Assembly: GCA_002423435.1 (NCBI GenBank)
Contig: DIWE01000036.1
Span: 275,355 to 339,354, forward strand
DNA length: 64,000 nucleotides
Direction: 5' to 3'
Source: Clostridiales bacterium UBA6114
GTDB taxonomy: Bacteria; Bacillota; Clostridia; Oscillospirales; Butyricicoccaceae
Below the pieces are notes generated by a model that saw only the letters and a list, made by a program, of their open reading frames with translations, was not told the DNA's origin and ran no database searches. This document shows, piece after piece, positions 25,060 to 34,126 of the stretch. The position numbers were made by a program, and so were the translations under genes. Numbering within the stretch: the first letter of the stretch is position 1; the number at the start of each line of letters is the position of its first letter.

Positions 25060-25485
25060 ATGAGAATAACATCAAAGTCCGTACTTGAGACGGAGAAAGC
25101 GGGCGAAACGCTCGGAAAACGCTTAAAGGCAGGGGATGTCGTTGCGCTTTACGGTGCGCTTGGCGCCGGGAAAACGGCCTTTGTCCGCGGGGTTTGCCGC
25201 GCTCTTTCGGTAAAGGACCGCGTCACAAGCCCTACGTTTGCGATAGTTAACGAGTATAAAGGCGCCCTTTGCGTCCGCCATTTCGACATGTACCGGCTTC
25301 ATTCGTCGGACGAGCTTTTTGATATCGGCTGGGAGGACTACTTAAGTCCTGACGGCGTAATTATCGTCGAGTGGAGCGAGATCGTCGAGGACGCCCTGCC
25401 GGACGAGCGTTATTACGTTCGGATTGAAATTACGGGCGAAAACACGCGCGACATCACGGTCTCGGCAAAGGAGGGCTCCCATTGA
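25060..25485 (+). CDS. tsaE: tRNA N6-threonylcarbamoyladenosine biosynthesis ATPase TsaE
   Basis: TsaE is the ATPase that works with TsaD and TsaB to form t6A37 in ANN-decoding tRNAs. The 141-aa protein has the P-loop VALYGALGAGKTAFVRG, SPTFAIVNEY and HFDMYRL, followed by IVEWSE, all standard for the family. ATG 25060 follows GGGGTG; GTG 25054 is an alternative. The stop overlaps the tsaB start (TTGA). Confidence 0.93.
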   Translation: MRITSKSVLETEKAGETLGKRLKAGDVVALYGALGAGKTAFVRGVCRALSVKDRVTSPTFAIVNEYKGALCVRHFDMYRLHSSDELFDIGWEDYLSPDGVIIVEWSEIVEDALPDERYYVRIEITGENTRDITVSAKEGSH

Positions 25486-26183
25486 AGATTCTCGCCGTTG
25501 AAACGACGGGCGCGCCGGCGTCGGTCGCCATTTTGGACGACAATAAAGTAATCTCCCAATTCTTCCAGAACACCGGCTTTACCCACAGCCGCACTCTGCT
25601 GCCGATGGTGGATTCGGCGCTTTATAACGCGGGGCTTTCCATCCGGGACATGGACGTTTTCGCGTGCGCCGTCGGCCCCGGTTCCTTTACGGGGGTGCGC
25701 ATCGGCGTCGCGACCATCAAGGGCTTTGCGTTTGCCGAGGATAAGCCGTGCGCCGCCGTATCGTCGCTCGAGGGGATGGCCTGGAACCTATTATATACGG
25801 ATAAAATAATCTGTGCCGTGCTCGACGCGCGCGCGAAAAATGTGTATAACGCGCTGTTCAAGGTCGAAGACGGCCGCGTTTTAAGGCTTTGCCCCGACAG
25901 GGCCATATCCGTTGACGCGCTTTCGGAGGAGCTGCAGGCAAAGGACGAAAAATATATTTTAGTTGGAGACGGCGCTTTGCCATGTTATAATATTTTATCG
26001 GAAAAGGGACAAAGACCCGAGCTTCCGCCCGAGAATCTCCTGCTCCAGAATGCTTACGGCGTCGCGCGCTCGGCTTATCATCAGGCGCGGGAAGGGAAAC
26101 TTGTCGATGCCTTCGACATTTCGCCGTCGTATTTAAGGCTCTGCCAGGCCGAGTGGGAACGAATGAAAAAAATTGGAGGCTGA
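25482..26183 (+). CDS. tsaB: tRNA t6A biosynthesis protein TsaB
   Basis: TsaB is the inactive ASKHA-fold paralogue that scaffolds TsaD in the t6A synthase. The 233-aa protein begins MKILAVETTGAPASVAILDD and contains the diagnostic VGPGSFTGVRIGVATIKGFA. It starts at TTG 25482, overlapping the tsaE stop by four bases, so the two are coupled. tsaD and a rimI-type acetyltransferase, often next in other genomes, are absent here; rpiB follows 4 nt later. Confidence 0.93.
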   Translation: MKILAVETTGAPASVAILDDNKVISQFFQNTGFTHSRTLLPMVDSALYNAGLSIRDMDVFACAVGPGSFTGVRIGVATIKGFAFAEDKPCAAVSSLEGMAWNLLYTDKIICAVLDARAKNVYNALFKVEDGRVLRLCPDRAISVDALSEELQAKDEKYILVGDGALPCYNILSEKGQRPELPPENLLLQNAYGVARSAYHQAREGKLVDAFDISPSYLRLCQAEWERMKKIGG

Positions 26184-26187
26184 CGAA

Positions 26188-26646
26188 ATGGCGGTTTATG
26201 CGATCGGCGCAGACCACGGCGGTTTTGCACTCAAAGAAACAATTAAAAAGTATCTTGCGGGGAAGGGCTTTGAAATAACCGATTACGGCACGTTCGACAC
26301 TGCATCGTGCAATTATCCCGATATCGCGGAAAAGCTTGCCGACGCAGTCGCCGGCGGCAGGCATCCTCTGGGAATCCTGGTCTGCGGAACCGGGATCGGC
26401 ATGTCGATGGCGGCGAACAAGGTGCCGGGTATCCGCGCCGCGGCGGTTTCGGATTATTTCGGCGCGAAATATACAAGGCTTCACAACAACGCGAACATCC
26501 TCTGCCTCGGCGAGCGGGTCACCGGTCCGGGCGCCGCCTGCGAGATCGCGGAGCTTTTTTTGACCACGCCGTTCGAAGGCGGCCGGCATCAGACGAGGAT
26601 CGATCTGATCGAGGCGATCGAGAAGCGGCATTTTAATATAGTATAG
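26188..26646 (+). CDS. rpiB: Ribose-5-phosphate isomerase B
   Basis: RpiB (152 aa) interconverts ribose-5-phosphate and ribulose-5-phosphate, and some members also handle allose-6-phosphate. Features: AIGADHGGFALKETI, YGTFDTASCNYPDIA, the active-site cysteine loop LVCGTGIGMSMAANK, and RLHNNANILCLGERV. ATG 26188 has GGAGG at 8 nt, inside the tsaB end. Part of the tsaE-tsaB-rpiB operon. Confidence 0.95.
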   Translation: MAVYAIGADHGGFALKETIKKYLAGKGFEITDYGTFDTASCNYPDIAEKLADAVAGGRHPLGILVCGTGIGMSMAANKVPGIRAAAVSDYFGAKYTRLHNNANILCLGERVTGPGAACEIAELFLTTPFEGGRHQTRIDLIEAIEKRHFNIV

Positions 26647-26673
26647 ACACTATCTGGGTAATTTCTTTATAAT
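26644..26673 (+). promoter_or_regulatory. Candidate promoter of upp
   Basis: TAGACA (26644-26649), an 18-bp spacer, and TATAAT (26668-26673), 28 nt upstream of the upp start. A match for a housekeeping sigma factor promoter; it overlaps the rpiB stop region. Confidence 0.5.
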
Positions 26674-26700
26674 TCATTCTATACAGGGGGCGTATCCGCA

Positions 26701-27330
26701 ATGAAACAGGTGCACTTAATGGACCATCCGCTGATCCAGCACAAGCTTTCAATCATCCGCGATAAAACGACGGGTGTCAAGGAGTTTCGCGAGGTGATCA
26801 GCGAAATCGCGATGCTGATGTGCTATGAGGCGACGCGCGACCTTCCGCTTAAGGAAGTCGAAATCGAAACGCCGATCGCATTTACGAAAACCAAGGTGAT
26901 TTCCGGCAAAAAAATGGCGATCGTACCGATTTTGCGCGCGGGGCTCGGCATGGTCGACGGCATTTTGAATCTTGTCCCGGCGGCGAAGGTCGGGCATATC
27001 GGGCTGTACAGGGACCCGGAGACCCTACAGCCGGTCGAATACTACTGCAAGTTCCCGAGCGACATCAGCGAGCGCGACGTCATCGTGCTTGACCCGATGC
27101 TTGCGACCGGCGGGTCGGCTTCGGCGGCCGTCCAGTTTATCAAAAATTACGGTGTAAGAAGCATCAAGCTGATGTGCATCATCGCGGCGCCCGAGGGGAT
27201 CGACCGGGTGCAGGCGGATCACCCCGACGTTGAGATTTTCTGCGCGGCAAAGGACGAGCGCTTAAACGAGCACGGATACATCGTGCCCGGCCTCGGCGAC
27301 GCGGGCGACCGTATTTTCGGCACGAAATAA
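26701..27330 (+). CDS. upp: Uracil phosphoribosyltransferase
   Basis: Upp salvages uracil to UMP with PRPP. The 209-aa protein has MDHPLIQHKLSIIRD, the LRAGLGMVDG loop, and the PRPP-binding motif VIVLDPMLATGGSAS, ending YIVPGLGDAGDRIFGTK. Typical length. A terminator follows, so it is transcribed alone or with rpiB. Confidence 0.97.
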   Translation: MKQVHLMDHPLIQHKLSIIRDKTTGVKEFREVISEIAMLMCYEATRDLPLKEVEIETPIAFTKTKVISGKKMAIVPILRAGLGMVDGILNLVPAAKVGHIGLYRDPETLQPVEYYCKFPSDISERDVIVLDPMLATGGSASAAVQFIKNYGVRSIKLMCIIAAPEGIDRVQADHPDVEIFCAAKDERLNEHGYIVPGLGDAGDRIFGTK

Positions 27331-27351
27331 GCCAAATACATTGAAACAGGG

Positions 27352-27377
27352 GCGGCAGAGCTTGCTCTGCCGCTTTT
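27352..27377 (+). terminator. Intrinsic terminator after upp
   Basis: GCGGCAGAG pairs with CTCTGCCGC around CTTG and is followed by TTTT, 22 nt downstream of the upp stop. Confidence 0.9.
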
Positions 27378-27491
27378 GGCAACCGGATTCTTAAACGATT
27401 GAACAGATCGACTCGTCCGGCATATCGTCGGTTCTTCAGGCAGACTTAGGTTTGCCGGGGGCGTCAAGGGGGAGATTTTACGGCGAAGCTT

Positions 27492-29240
27492 ATGATAAAA
27501 GACCGTCTGCTTTTTGACGGCGCGTTCGGAAGCTATTACTATGCGCTGACGGGAGACGAAGCGCCGTGCGAGCTTGCAAACGGAAATCGCCCCGAAATGG
27601 TGAGGGAAATCCATAAGCGCTATATCGAATCGGGCGCGCAGGCAATCAAAACCAACACCTTCGCCGCAAACACCGCGGCGCTGAAATCGGATTTCGCGCT
27701 TGTCGCCGGGGTGCTTCAAAAAGGGTACGAGATCGCGCGGGAGGCGGCCGGGAACGCGGCTTTGGTTTTCGCGGACATCGGGCCGTTTCGCTTGGACGAC
27801 GATGAAAAAACCGTTTCGGAATATCTAGCGATCGCCGACGTTTTTCTGAAACTGGGCGCTTATCATTTCCTGTTTGAGACCTTCCCCGAGTTTGAGCTCA
27901 TGAGGCCGGTCTTGAGCCATATCAAAAAGAACCGTCCGGACGCCTTCCTTATTTTTTCCTTTGCCGCTTCCGAGGACGGCTATACACGCCGGGGAAACCA
28001 TTACAAGCCGCTTTTAAGGGCGGCTATGGAAGACGAGAACGTCGACTCGGCCGGGCTAAACTGCATCAGCGGGCCGAGCCATATCTTAAAGCTCTTTCGC
28101 GATCTGCCCGAGCGCCCGGCGTGCGCGTCCGTCATGCCGAACGCGGGGTATCCCACGCTGTCCGGCGGCCGGATCCTGTATAACGACAACGCCGCTTATT
28201 TTGCCGAAAAGCTTTTGGAGATTGCGCAAAGCGGCGCTAAAATCCTGGGGGGCTGCTGCGGGACGACGCCCGCGCATATCGCCGAGGCGGCGAGGCTCCT
28301 GAATCTGCCGGCGGCACAGCGGGACGGGCCTCCACCCGCAAAGGAGAAAAAGGTGGCGGCGCCTTCGAAGAATATCTTCCGGGAGAAGCTGAAAGCCGGG
28401 GAAAAGGTAATCGCGGTCGAGCTTTCGCCGCCGCTTGATACGGACGTCCATACGCTGATCGAAAGGGCGAAGGCCGTAAGAAACGCGGGCGCCGACGTGA
28501 TCACGCTGCCCGACTCGCCCCTTTCCCGCGCGCGGGCGGACAGCGTGATGTGCGCGTCCATCGTAAAGCGCGAGGCGAAGATCGATGTTTTGCCGCATCT
28601 TTCCTGCCGCGACCGGAATATGATCGGAATAAAGTCGATCCTGCTCGCCGGAAGGATGGGGAATGTCGGCAATGTGCTGGCGCTTACGGGCGACCCGATG
28701 GTTTCCACCGGAGAATCGGGCGACCGCGGGGTATTCAGCCTCCATTCACAAAACCTGATTTCCTATATTGTAAACCTAAACGCGGATGTGTTCGGCGGAA
28801 ACGGATATTTTATCGGCGGGGCCTTAAACGTAAACGCCCCGAATTTCGAGGCCGAGCTTCGCCGCGCCTGCAATAAGGAGAAAAACGGGGCGGAATTTTT
28901 CATGACGCAGCCCGTCTTTTCGGAAAGGGCGAAGGAAAATCTGCACCGCGCGCATGAAACCCTGAAGGCGAAGATTTTAGCCGGGATCATGCCGGTTGCG
29001 GGCTATAAAAACGCGGTTTTCATCAATAACGAGATCTCCGGCATCACGATACCGGAGGAGCTTGTGGAGTCGCTTCGGGACAAAACAAGGGAAGAGGCGG
29101 CGTCTGTTACCGTGCGGTACTGCAAAAACCTGATCGAAGACATCAAGGGCTCCTGCGACGGCTATTACCTGATCACGCCGCTCGGCAGAATCGACCTGAT
29201 CTGTGCCATCATCAACGCGATAAAGGAGAAGAAAGAATGA
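27492..29240 (+). CDS. Homocysteine S-methyltransferase / methylenetetrahydrofolate reductase fusion
   Basis: A 582-aa two-domain protein. Residues ~1-280 form the homocysteine-binding domain of methionine synthase or betaine-homocysteine methyltransferase type, with zinc ligands in AGLNCISGP and GGCCGTTPAHI. Residues ~300-580 form a MetF-like 5,10-methylene-THF reductase (VIAVELSPPLDTD, LTGDPMVSTG, FFMTQPVF, AGIMPVAGYKN). The order resembles the YitJ-type fusion of Firmicutes. It couples methyl-THF production to methionine formation. The next gene overlaps its stop (ATGA) and supplies a pterin-binding domain; no cobalamin-binding module is in the window. Confidence 0.9.
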   Translation: MIKDRLLFDGAFGSYYYALTGDEAPCELANGNRPEMVREIHKRYIESGAQAIKTNTFAANTAALKSDFALVAGVLQKGYEIAREAAGNAALVFADIGPFRLDDDEKTVSEYLAIADVFLKLGAYHFLFETFPEFELMRPVLSHIKKNRPDAFLIFSFAASEDGYTRRGNHYKPLLRAAMEDENVDSAGLNCISGPSHILKLFRDLPERPACASVMPNAGYPTLSGGRILYNDNAAYFAEKLLEIAQSGAKILGGCCGTTPAHIAEAARLLNLPAAQRDGPPPAKEKKVAAPSKNIFREKLKAGEKVIAVELSPPLDTDVHTLIERAKAVRNAGADVITLPDSPLSRARADSVMCASIVKREAKIDVLPHLSCRDRNMIGIKSILLAGRMGNVGNVLALTGDPMVSTGESGDRGVFSLHSQNLISYIVNLNADVFGGNGYFIGGALNVNAPNFEAELRRACNKEKNGAEFFMTQPVFSERAKENLHRAHETLKAKILAGIMPVAGYKNAVFINNEISGITIPEELVESLRDKTREEAASVTVRYCKNLIEDIKGSCDGYYLITPLGRIDLICAIINAIKEKKE

Positions 29241-30025
29241 TTGTTGCCGGTGAAAAATTTAACAGCTCGATCCCCAAAACCTTTGAAATCCTTCAAAAAA
29301 ACGATACGGCACAGCTTGTCGCCCTTGCAAAAAAGCAGGAGCTTGCGGGCGCCCACTATCTCGATTTGAATGCCGCGATGTTCGGGGAGGAGGAGCTTTC
29401 AAAGCTCGAAGCATTGATCGGGCTTGTGCAGGAGAGCACATCCTGCGGCATCATGATCGACTCCCCGTCGCCCGACGTCGTAAAGGAGGCTATCAAGCGG
29501 GTGAAAGACCGTCCGGTCATCATCAATTCGGTGACGCTAACGGAGCGGCTCTACGAGCTTGTGCCGGTCGCAAGGGAATACGGCGCGGGCATCGTGGCGC
29601 TGCCGATCGGGGAGGACGGAATGCCGGAGGATGCGGAAAAGCGCGTTGAAAACGCAAAAGAGCTGATACGAATCCTTTCGGAAAACGGAATCGGCCATCA
29701 AGGGATTTTTATCGACATCCTTGCCGAGACGCTTGCCGTCAACCAAAAAAGCGCCTTTTACGCCATAGAGGCGGTCGCGCGGTTAAAGGCACTGTATCCG
29801 GAGGTTCATACGATTTGCGGGCTGTCGAATATTTCCTTCGGGCTTCCGAAGAGGACAAACATAAACGCGGCCTTCCTGACCGCCGCCGTTTTCGCGGGGC
29901 TTGACAGCGCGATCATGGACATCACAAACGACGCGATGAAGGCCGCTTTGTTCGCGGCGCTCGCGGTGGCGGGCAAGGACGAGTACTGCATGGAGTATAT
30001 GAACGCCGTTTCGGATATCGGTTAA
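29237..30025 (+). CDS. Pterin-binding methyltetrahydrofolate methyltransferase domain protein
   Basis: A 262-aa protein of the dihydropteroate synthase-like TIM barrel type, as in AcsE and the folate-binding module of MetH: MIVAGEKFNSSIPK, GAHYLDLNAAMFGEEE, CGIMIDSPSPDVV, TICGLSNISFGLPKRTNINA. It would present methyl-THF to a corrinoid protein. Overlap with the preceding homocysteine methyltransferase/MTHFR gene suggests the two form a split methionine synthase, whose B12-binding part must be encoded elsewhere. Confidence 0.88.
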   Translation: MIVAGEKFNSSIPKTFEILQKNDTAQLVALAKKQELAGAHYLDLNAAMFGEEELSKLEALIGLVQESTSCGIMIDSPSPDVVKEAIKRVKDRPVIINSVTLTERLYELVPVAREYGAGIVALPIGEDGMPEDAEKRVENAKELIRILSENGIGHQGIFIDILAETLAVNQKSAFYAIEAVARLKALYPEVHTICGLSNISFGLPKRTNINAAFLTAAVFAGLDSAIMDITNDAMKAALFAALAVAGKDEYCMEYMNAVSDIG

Positions 30026-30032
30026 TTAGTAT

Positions 30033-30068
30033 AAAAAAGCTGCCCAATCAATTGGACAGCTTTTTTTA
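30033..30068. terminator. Bidirectional terminator between convergent genes
   Basis: AAAAAAGCTG and CAGCTTTTTT flank an inner CCAAT/ATTGG stem. A-run and T-run on both sides allow use by the methyltransferase gene on the plus strand and the carboxypeptidase gene on the minus strand. Confidence 0.92.
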
Positions 30069-30077
30069 TACCTTTGC

Positions 30078-31373
30078 TCAGCGGCGGCGGAAGCCGCCTC
30101 CGTAGCGCATGCGCTGGTTGCGGTAACGCCGGCGCCTTTTATTGATTGTACGGATGACGAGCAGCAATATAAAGAGCGCGACCAGAACGATCAACACGAT
30201 CCGAAACGGAAGGCTGTTAAAAAAGGATTTTATACGGTCGAGCACATATAAAAACGTGGAGCGCTCGACATCGTTCAGTGCGATCAAATTCAGCGTCCCG
30301 TATGTTTTGTCCCCCGAGGAGACGGTCACCTTGCCGAGGGCCTCCCCCTTTTTCACGGGTGCCGTGATCGACTCTTGGACCTCATAGTCAAAGGTGAGGC
30401 TCTTCGGATCGAGATCCTTGGGCACGATCGCCTTTAAGTCGGCTTCGGGCGTGAGCACCAGATAGTCCTTGTTCTGCGCGAGACGGACCGGGACCTCCTG
30501 AACCGGTGTCGACTTCGACAGGAGCGTTTTTTCCTCAAAATTCGAAAACGCCCACTCGAACAGTGCTTTCGTATCGGTAAAGCTGCCGATTTTGCCGGTG
30601 GATTTGTCCTGCGGAGAATTCATAACGACACAGACATATCGCGAGCCGTTTTTTTCCGCGGCCGAAACAAGGCAGTGGCCCGCCGGGGTCGTAAATCCGG
30701 TTTTGATCCCGATGGCGTAGGAATAGTAGTAATTCGGGTCCTTAAAACGCGAAATCAGATGGTTGGTCGTCAGAATTTCCTCGCCGTTTATGACGGCCCT
30801 CGGCGTTTTGGCGATCTCGGCAAAAAGGCTGTTTTTGAGGGCCTCCCTTGCGAGAAGGGACATGTCGTAGGCGGTCGTGTAGTGGTTTTCGTCATGGAGC
30901 CCGTGCACGTTTGAAAAATGGGTATCCTTCATCCCGATTTGCTGCGCGCGCTCGTTCATCATCTCGACGAAAGCGTCCTGGCTCCCGGCGATATGTTCCG
31001 CGATGACATTGGCCGCGTCGTTGTCCGAAGGCAGCAAAAGCAGATATAAAAGATCGTGCAGCGTGTATGTCTCGCCGACGCGGAGGTTTGTGCCGCTGCC
31101 CATCTCCTCAAGTCCGTGCAGGGCCGAGGCGCTGACGGTGACGACATCGTCGAGCTTCCCTTTTTCCATCGCGATCAGTCCCGTCATCATCTTTGTCGTG
31201 CTGGCGGGATACGTTTTTTCATGCGCGTTTTTCTCATACAGGATCTCCCCGCTCGACGGCTCGACAACAACCGCCGCGTTTGCCAGTATTTCCGGCGCAG
31301 CGGCCGCATAGGCGAAGGTAGTGAAAAGAAAAAGAGCAAGGAAGAAAAAGACGCATTTTTTTACTGTTTTCAT
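30078..31373 (-). CDS. D-alanyl-D-alanine carboxypeptidase (DacF/PBP5 type)
   Basis: A 431-aa low-molecular-weight penicillin-binding protein. Signal peptide in residues 1-25; catalytic motifs SxxK in YPASTTKMM, SxN in LPSDNDAAN, and KTG in GIKTGFTTPAG. A PBP5-type C-terminal beta domain follows, then a transmembrane segment (about residues 385-410) and an unusually Arg-rich tail (RRRRRYRNQRMRYGGGFRRR). It trims D-Ala from pentapeptide stems outside the membrane. The spoIIA operon that often follows dacF is not here, so a vegetative role is equally possible. Confidence 0.92.
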   Translation of the reverse strand: MKTVKKCVFFFLALFLFTTFAYAAAAPEILANAAVVVEPSSGEILYEKNAHEKTYPASTTKMMTGLIAMEKGKLDDVVTVSASALHGLEEMGSGTNLRVGETYTLHDLLYLLLLPSDNDAANVIAEHIAGSQDAFVEMMNERAQQIGMKDTHFSNVHGLHDENHYTTAYDMSLLAREALKNSLFAEIAKTPRAVINGEEILTTNHLISRFKDPNYYYSYAIGIKTGFTTPAGHCLVSAAEKNGSRYVCVVMNSPQDKSTGKIGSFTDTKALFEWAFSNFEEKTLLSKSTPVQEVPVRLAQNKDYLVLTPEADLKAIVPKDLDPKSLTFDYEVQESITAPVKKGEALGKVTVSSGDKTYGTLNLIALNDVERSTFLYVLDRIKSFFNSLPFRIVLIVLVALFILLLVIRTINKRRRRYRNQRMRYGGGFRRR

Positions 31374-31565
31374 CGCAAAACACCTTTAAGTCCGGATCAA
31401 TATATTTTATAATACAATTAGGATATCAGATAAAATTGCCGATTTCAACATGAGGTTTCGGCCCCACAGCTTTCTCATGCGTCCTCAAATCCATAAATTC
31501 CGCCGACGGACAAGGCTTTCCGCCGTATTTCTTTTTTTTCAACAATTGAGATGGAGGCTTGCTTA

Positions 31566-31988
31566 ATGAAATCGCGGGGGCCGACGGCCGTTCTTTTCGC
31601 ATCGTTTTTCGCGCTTTGCCTGATGGCGGCGTTTTATTTCGGGCATATCTCCGCCGAAAAAAACGGTATTTACCTCCTCGCGGAAAACCCGGCTCCGGAA
31701 AATGAATCCGCACAGGCCGATATCGGCGATCTCGACCGGTATTTTGAGCCGGAACCGGAGGAAAAGGCGGAGAAAATTGAAACGGCGTCCGCCTCCCTTG
31801 TAAATCTCAACACGGCGACGCTTGCGCAGCTCGATACCCTGCCCGGCATCGGGCAGGTGACCGCGCAGAAAATCATCGATTACAGAGAGAAATACGGGGC
31901 TTTTCTCGACACGGAGGAAATCAAGGCGGTAGACGGGATCGGCGACGGGACCTATATGAAAATCAGGGGACTTGTCACGGTCCGGTAA
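31566..31988 (+). CDS. comEA: ComEA-like helix-hairpin-helix protein
   Basis: A 140-aa protein with an N-terminal transmembrane anchor (residues ~8-25), an acidic Glu/Pro-rich linker, and a C-terminal ComEA-type double HhH domain (VNLNTATLAQLDTLPGIGQVTA, then IKAVDGIGDGTYMKI). Such proteins bind incoming DNA at the cell surface during transformation. ATG 31566 has GGAGG at 8 nt; ATG 31551 lacks one. comEC is not adjacent. It is followed after 25 nt by a two-component system, possibly cotranscribed. Confidence 0.85.
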   Translation: MKSRGPTAVLFASFFALCLMAAFYFGHISAEKNGIYLLAENPAPENESAQADIGDLDRYFEPEPEEKAEKIETASASLVNLNTATLAQLDTLPGIGQVTAQKIIDYREKYGAFLDTEEIKAVDGIGDGTYMKIRGLVTVR

Positions 31989-32013
31989 CGGACAAGGCTT
32001 AATGGGGGAAAAG

Positions 32014-32697
32014 ATGAAAGTACTGATCGTTGACGACGAAAAACTGCTTGTCAAAGGCATCAAATTCAACCTTGAAAACGACGGATATGCGGTAGACGCG
32101 GCTTACGACGGCGACGAGGCCTTAAAGCTCGTCCGGGAGAATTCATACGATGTGATCATCCTGGACCTGATGCTGCCGAAGATCGACGGACTTACGGTCT
32201 GCAGGAAGATCCGGGAGTTTTCAAACGTGCCCGTCGTCATGCTGACGGCGAAAAGCGAGGACAACGACAAGCTGATCGGCTTTGAATACGGCGCCGACGA
32301 TTATCTCACAAAGCCGTTCAACGTTATGGAGCTCAAGGCGAGAATCCGCGCGATATTGCGCCGGATCAGCGTTTCGCCGGGCAAAAACGATGACCGCGAA
32401 GTGATGGAGGTCGGGCATATCAAAATCTGCCCGGCGCAGCGGTCCGTCCATTGCGGCGGGACCCCGGTCGAACTGACGGCAAAGGAGTTCGATCTGCTTG
32501 TCATGCTCGTGCGAAACCCCGGGAGGGTGTTCGACCGCGAAAACCTTTTGAATCTGGTTTGGGGGTACGAGTACCCCGGGGATATCCGCACCGTCGACGT
32601 TCATGTAAGGCGGCTGAGGGAAAAGATTGAGAAAAAGCCGAACAGGCCGGAGTACATTCTGACAAAATGGGGTGTGGGCTATTACTTTAAGAATTAG
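32014..32697 (+). CDS. OmpR/PhoB-family response regulator
   Basis: A 227-aa regulator: receiver domain with the acidic pocket in LIVDDEK, the phosphoacceptor Asp in VIILDLMLPKIDG, Thr/Lys switch in LTAKSE and YLTKPFN; then a winged-helix DNA-binding domain (LTAKEFDLLVMLVRNPGRVF, RTVDVHVRRLREKI). ATG 32014 follows GGGGGAA. It forms an operon with the histidine kinase and GerMN lipoprotein downstream. Confidence 0.95.
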   Translation: MKVLIVDDEKLLVKGIKFNLENDGYAVDAAYDGDEALKLVRENSYDVIILDLMLPKIDGLTVCRKIREFSNVPVVMLTAKSEDNDKLIGFEYGADDYLTKPFNVMELKARIRAILRRISVSPGKNDDREVMEVGHIKICPAQRSVHCGGTPVELTAKEFDLLVMLVRNPGRVFDRENLLNLVWGYEYPGDIRTVDVHVRRLREKIEKKPNRPEYILTKWGVGYYFKN

Positions 32698-32716
32698 AAA
32701 GAAGCCCTCAAAACTG

Positions 32717-34126
32717 ATGAAAAGCCTGCGTTTTAAGCTTTCCGCCGCTTTTCTGGGGACGCTTATCATCATGCTTGCCATCCTGAACATCTATCCCGTT
32801 ATTGTGACGCAGAACCAGATCGTAAGCGCAAAGCAGAAGGACCTCCAGGACAAGGTGAGCCTTTTATCAGCGACGCTTGCGGCGCTGCCGGAGCTTTCCG
32901 CCGAAAAGATTTCCCCGGTTGTTGAGGTTTTGGATCTCGACGGCAGCGGCGGGCGTTTCCTGATTACCGATCTAAACGCCCAGGTGGTTTACGACACCGC
33001 GCGCGTTTCGACCCTAAACTCCAGGATCGCGGTGCTTCCCGAGGTTGTCACGGCGCTTTCGGGCTACGATGTTTACCGCGGAAACTACGAAGACGGCGTG
33101 TTCTACTCCAGAGCGGCGGCTCCGATTATGGCCTCCGACGGAATGAAGGGCTCCGTGTATTACTATGAGAAGGACCTGGCGGAAGGGGCGTTTTTGCGCC
33201 GCACCCAGATCAATGTGACCAGGATCTCGATCGCAATCGCGATTTTAGGCGTTCTGGGCGTCTCTTTTTTCTCCTTCATATTCGGGAGGCGAATAAGCGG
33301 CCTTCTAAACGGAATCCGGCATATGCGCGGGGGAGAATACGCCCATGTTATCGAGCTTCGGGGGGGGGACGAGCTCTGCGAGGTCGCGGAAGAGTTCAAC
33401 GAGCTCTCGAAAAGGCTGCAAAAGACGGAGGAAGTGCGGCGCGAGTTCGTTGCAAACGCTTCTCACGAGCTTAGGACTCCGCTCGCCTCGATCAAGCTGC
33501 TCGCGGATTCCATCATCCAGGCGCGTGCAATCGACGAGGAAAGATTGCGGGAGTTTTTATGCGATATCGGCGACGAAACCGACCGCCTGACAAGAATCAC
33601 CGACGATCTCCTGACTTTAACGAGGATCGATTCCCTGGCCCCCGGCAGATTCTTAAGCGTCGACTTAAAACGGGTCGTTGAAAAGGCGGTGCAAAACCTT
33701 GATATGCCCGCGAAACGATACGGGGTGGCGGTGTCCTGCGAGCTTTCGGACAACTGCGTCATTTCGGCCGATCCCGACGGCGCGTATCAGATCGTGTCGA
33801 ACCTTCTCGACAATGCGATCAAATACAACCGCGAAAAGGACGGATGGGTCCGCATAAACCTGTATCACAAGGAAAACGACGTCATGCTGAATGTTTCCGA
33901 CAATGGCGTCGGTATCCCGGAAGAAGATCTCCCGAGAATTTTTGAACGCTTTTACAGGGTGGACAAGGCGCATTCGCGCGAGACGGGAGGGACGGGGCTC
34001 GGCCTCTCCATTGTAAAGCAGTGGGTCGAGAATTTTGGCGGTACGATCCGGGTTGTAAGCCTTTTTTTCGAGGGCACGACCTTTATCCTGCGCTTTCCGG
34101 GCGCCGGGGGAGGCGATGCGCAATGA
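32717..34126 (+). CDS. Sensor histidine kinase
   Basis: A 469-aa membrane kinase: first transmembrane helix at residues ~8-28, extracellular sensor to ~150, second helix ~160-185, HAMP domain (RRISGLLNGIRHMRGGEYA), HisKA with the phosphorylated His in FVANASHELRTPLASIK, and HATPase_c boxes (NLLDNAIKYN, DNGVGIPEEDLPRIFERF, GGTGLGLSIVK). The start is uncertain: ATG 32717 has only a weak binding site, and the frame is open to GTG 32672. Its stop overlaps the start of the lipoprotein gene. Confidence 0.92.
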   Translation: MKSLRFKLSAAFLGTLIIMLAILNIYPVIVTQNQIVSAKQKDLQDKVSLLSATLAALPELSAEKISPVVEVLDLDGSGGRFLITDLNAQVVYDTARVSTLNSRIAVLPEVVTALSGYDVYRGNYEDGVFYSRAAAPIMASDGMKGSVYYYEKDLAEGAFLRRTQINVTRISIAIAILGVLGVSFFSFIFGRRISGLLNGIRHMRGGEYAHVIELRGGDELCEVAEEFNELSKRLQKTEEVRREFVANASHELRTPLASIKLLADSIIQARAIDEERLREFLCDIGDETDRLTRITDDLLTLTRIDSLAPGRFLSVDLKRVVEKAVQNLDMPAKRYGVAVSCELSDNCVISADPDGAYQIVSNLLDNAIKYNREKDGWVRINLYHKENDVMLNVSDNGVGIPEEDLPRIFERFYRVDKAHSRETGGTGLGLSIVKQWVENFGGTIRVVSLFFEGTTFILRFPGAGGGDAQ

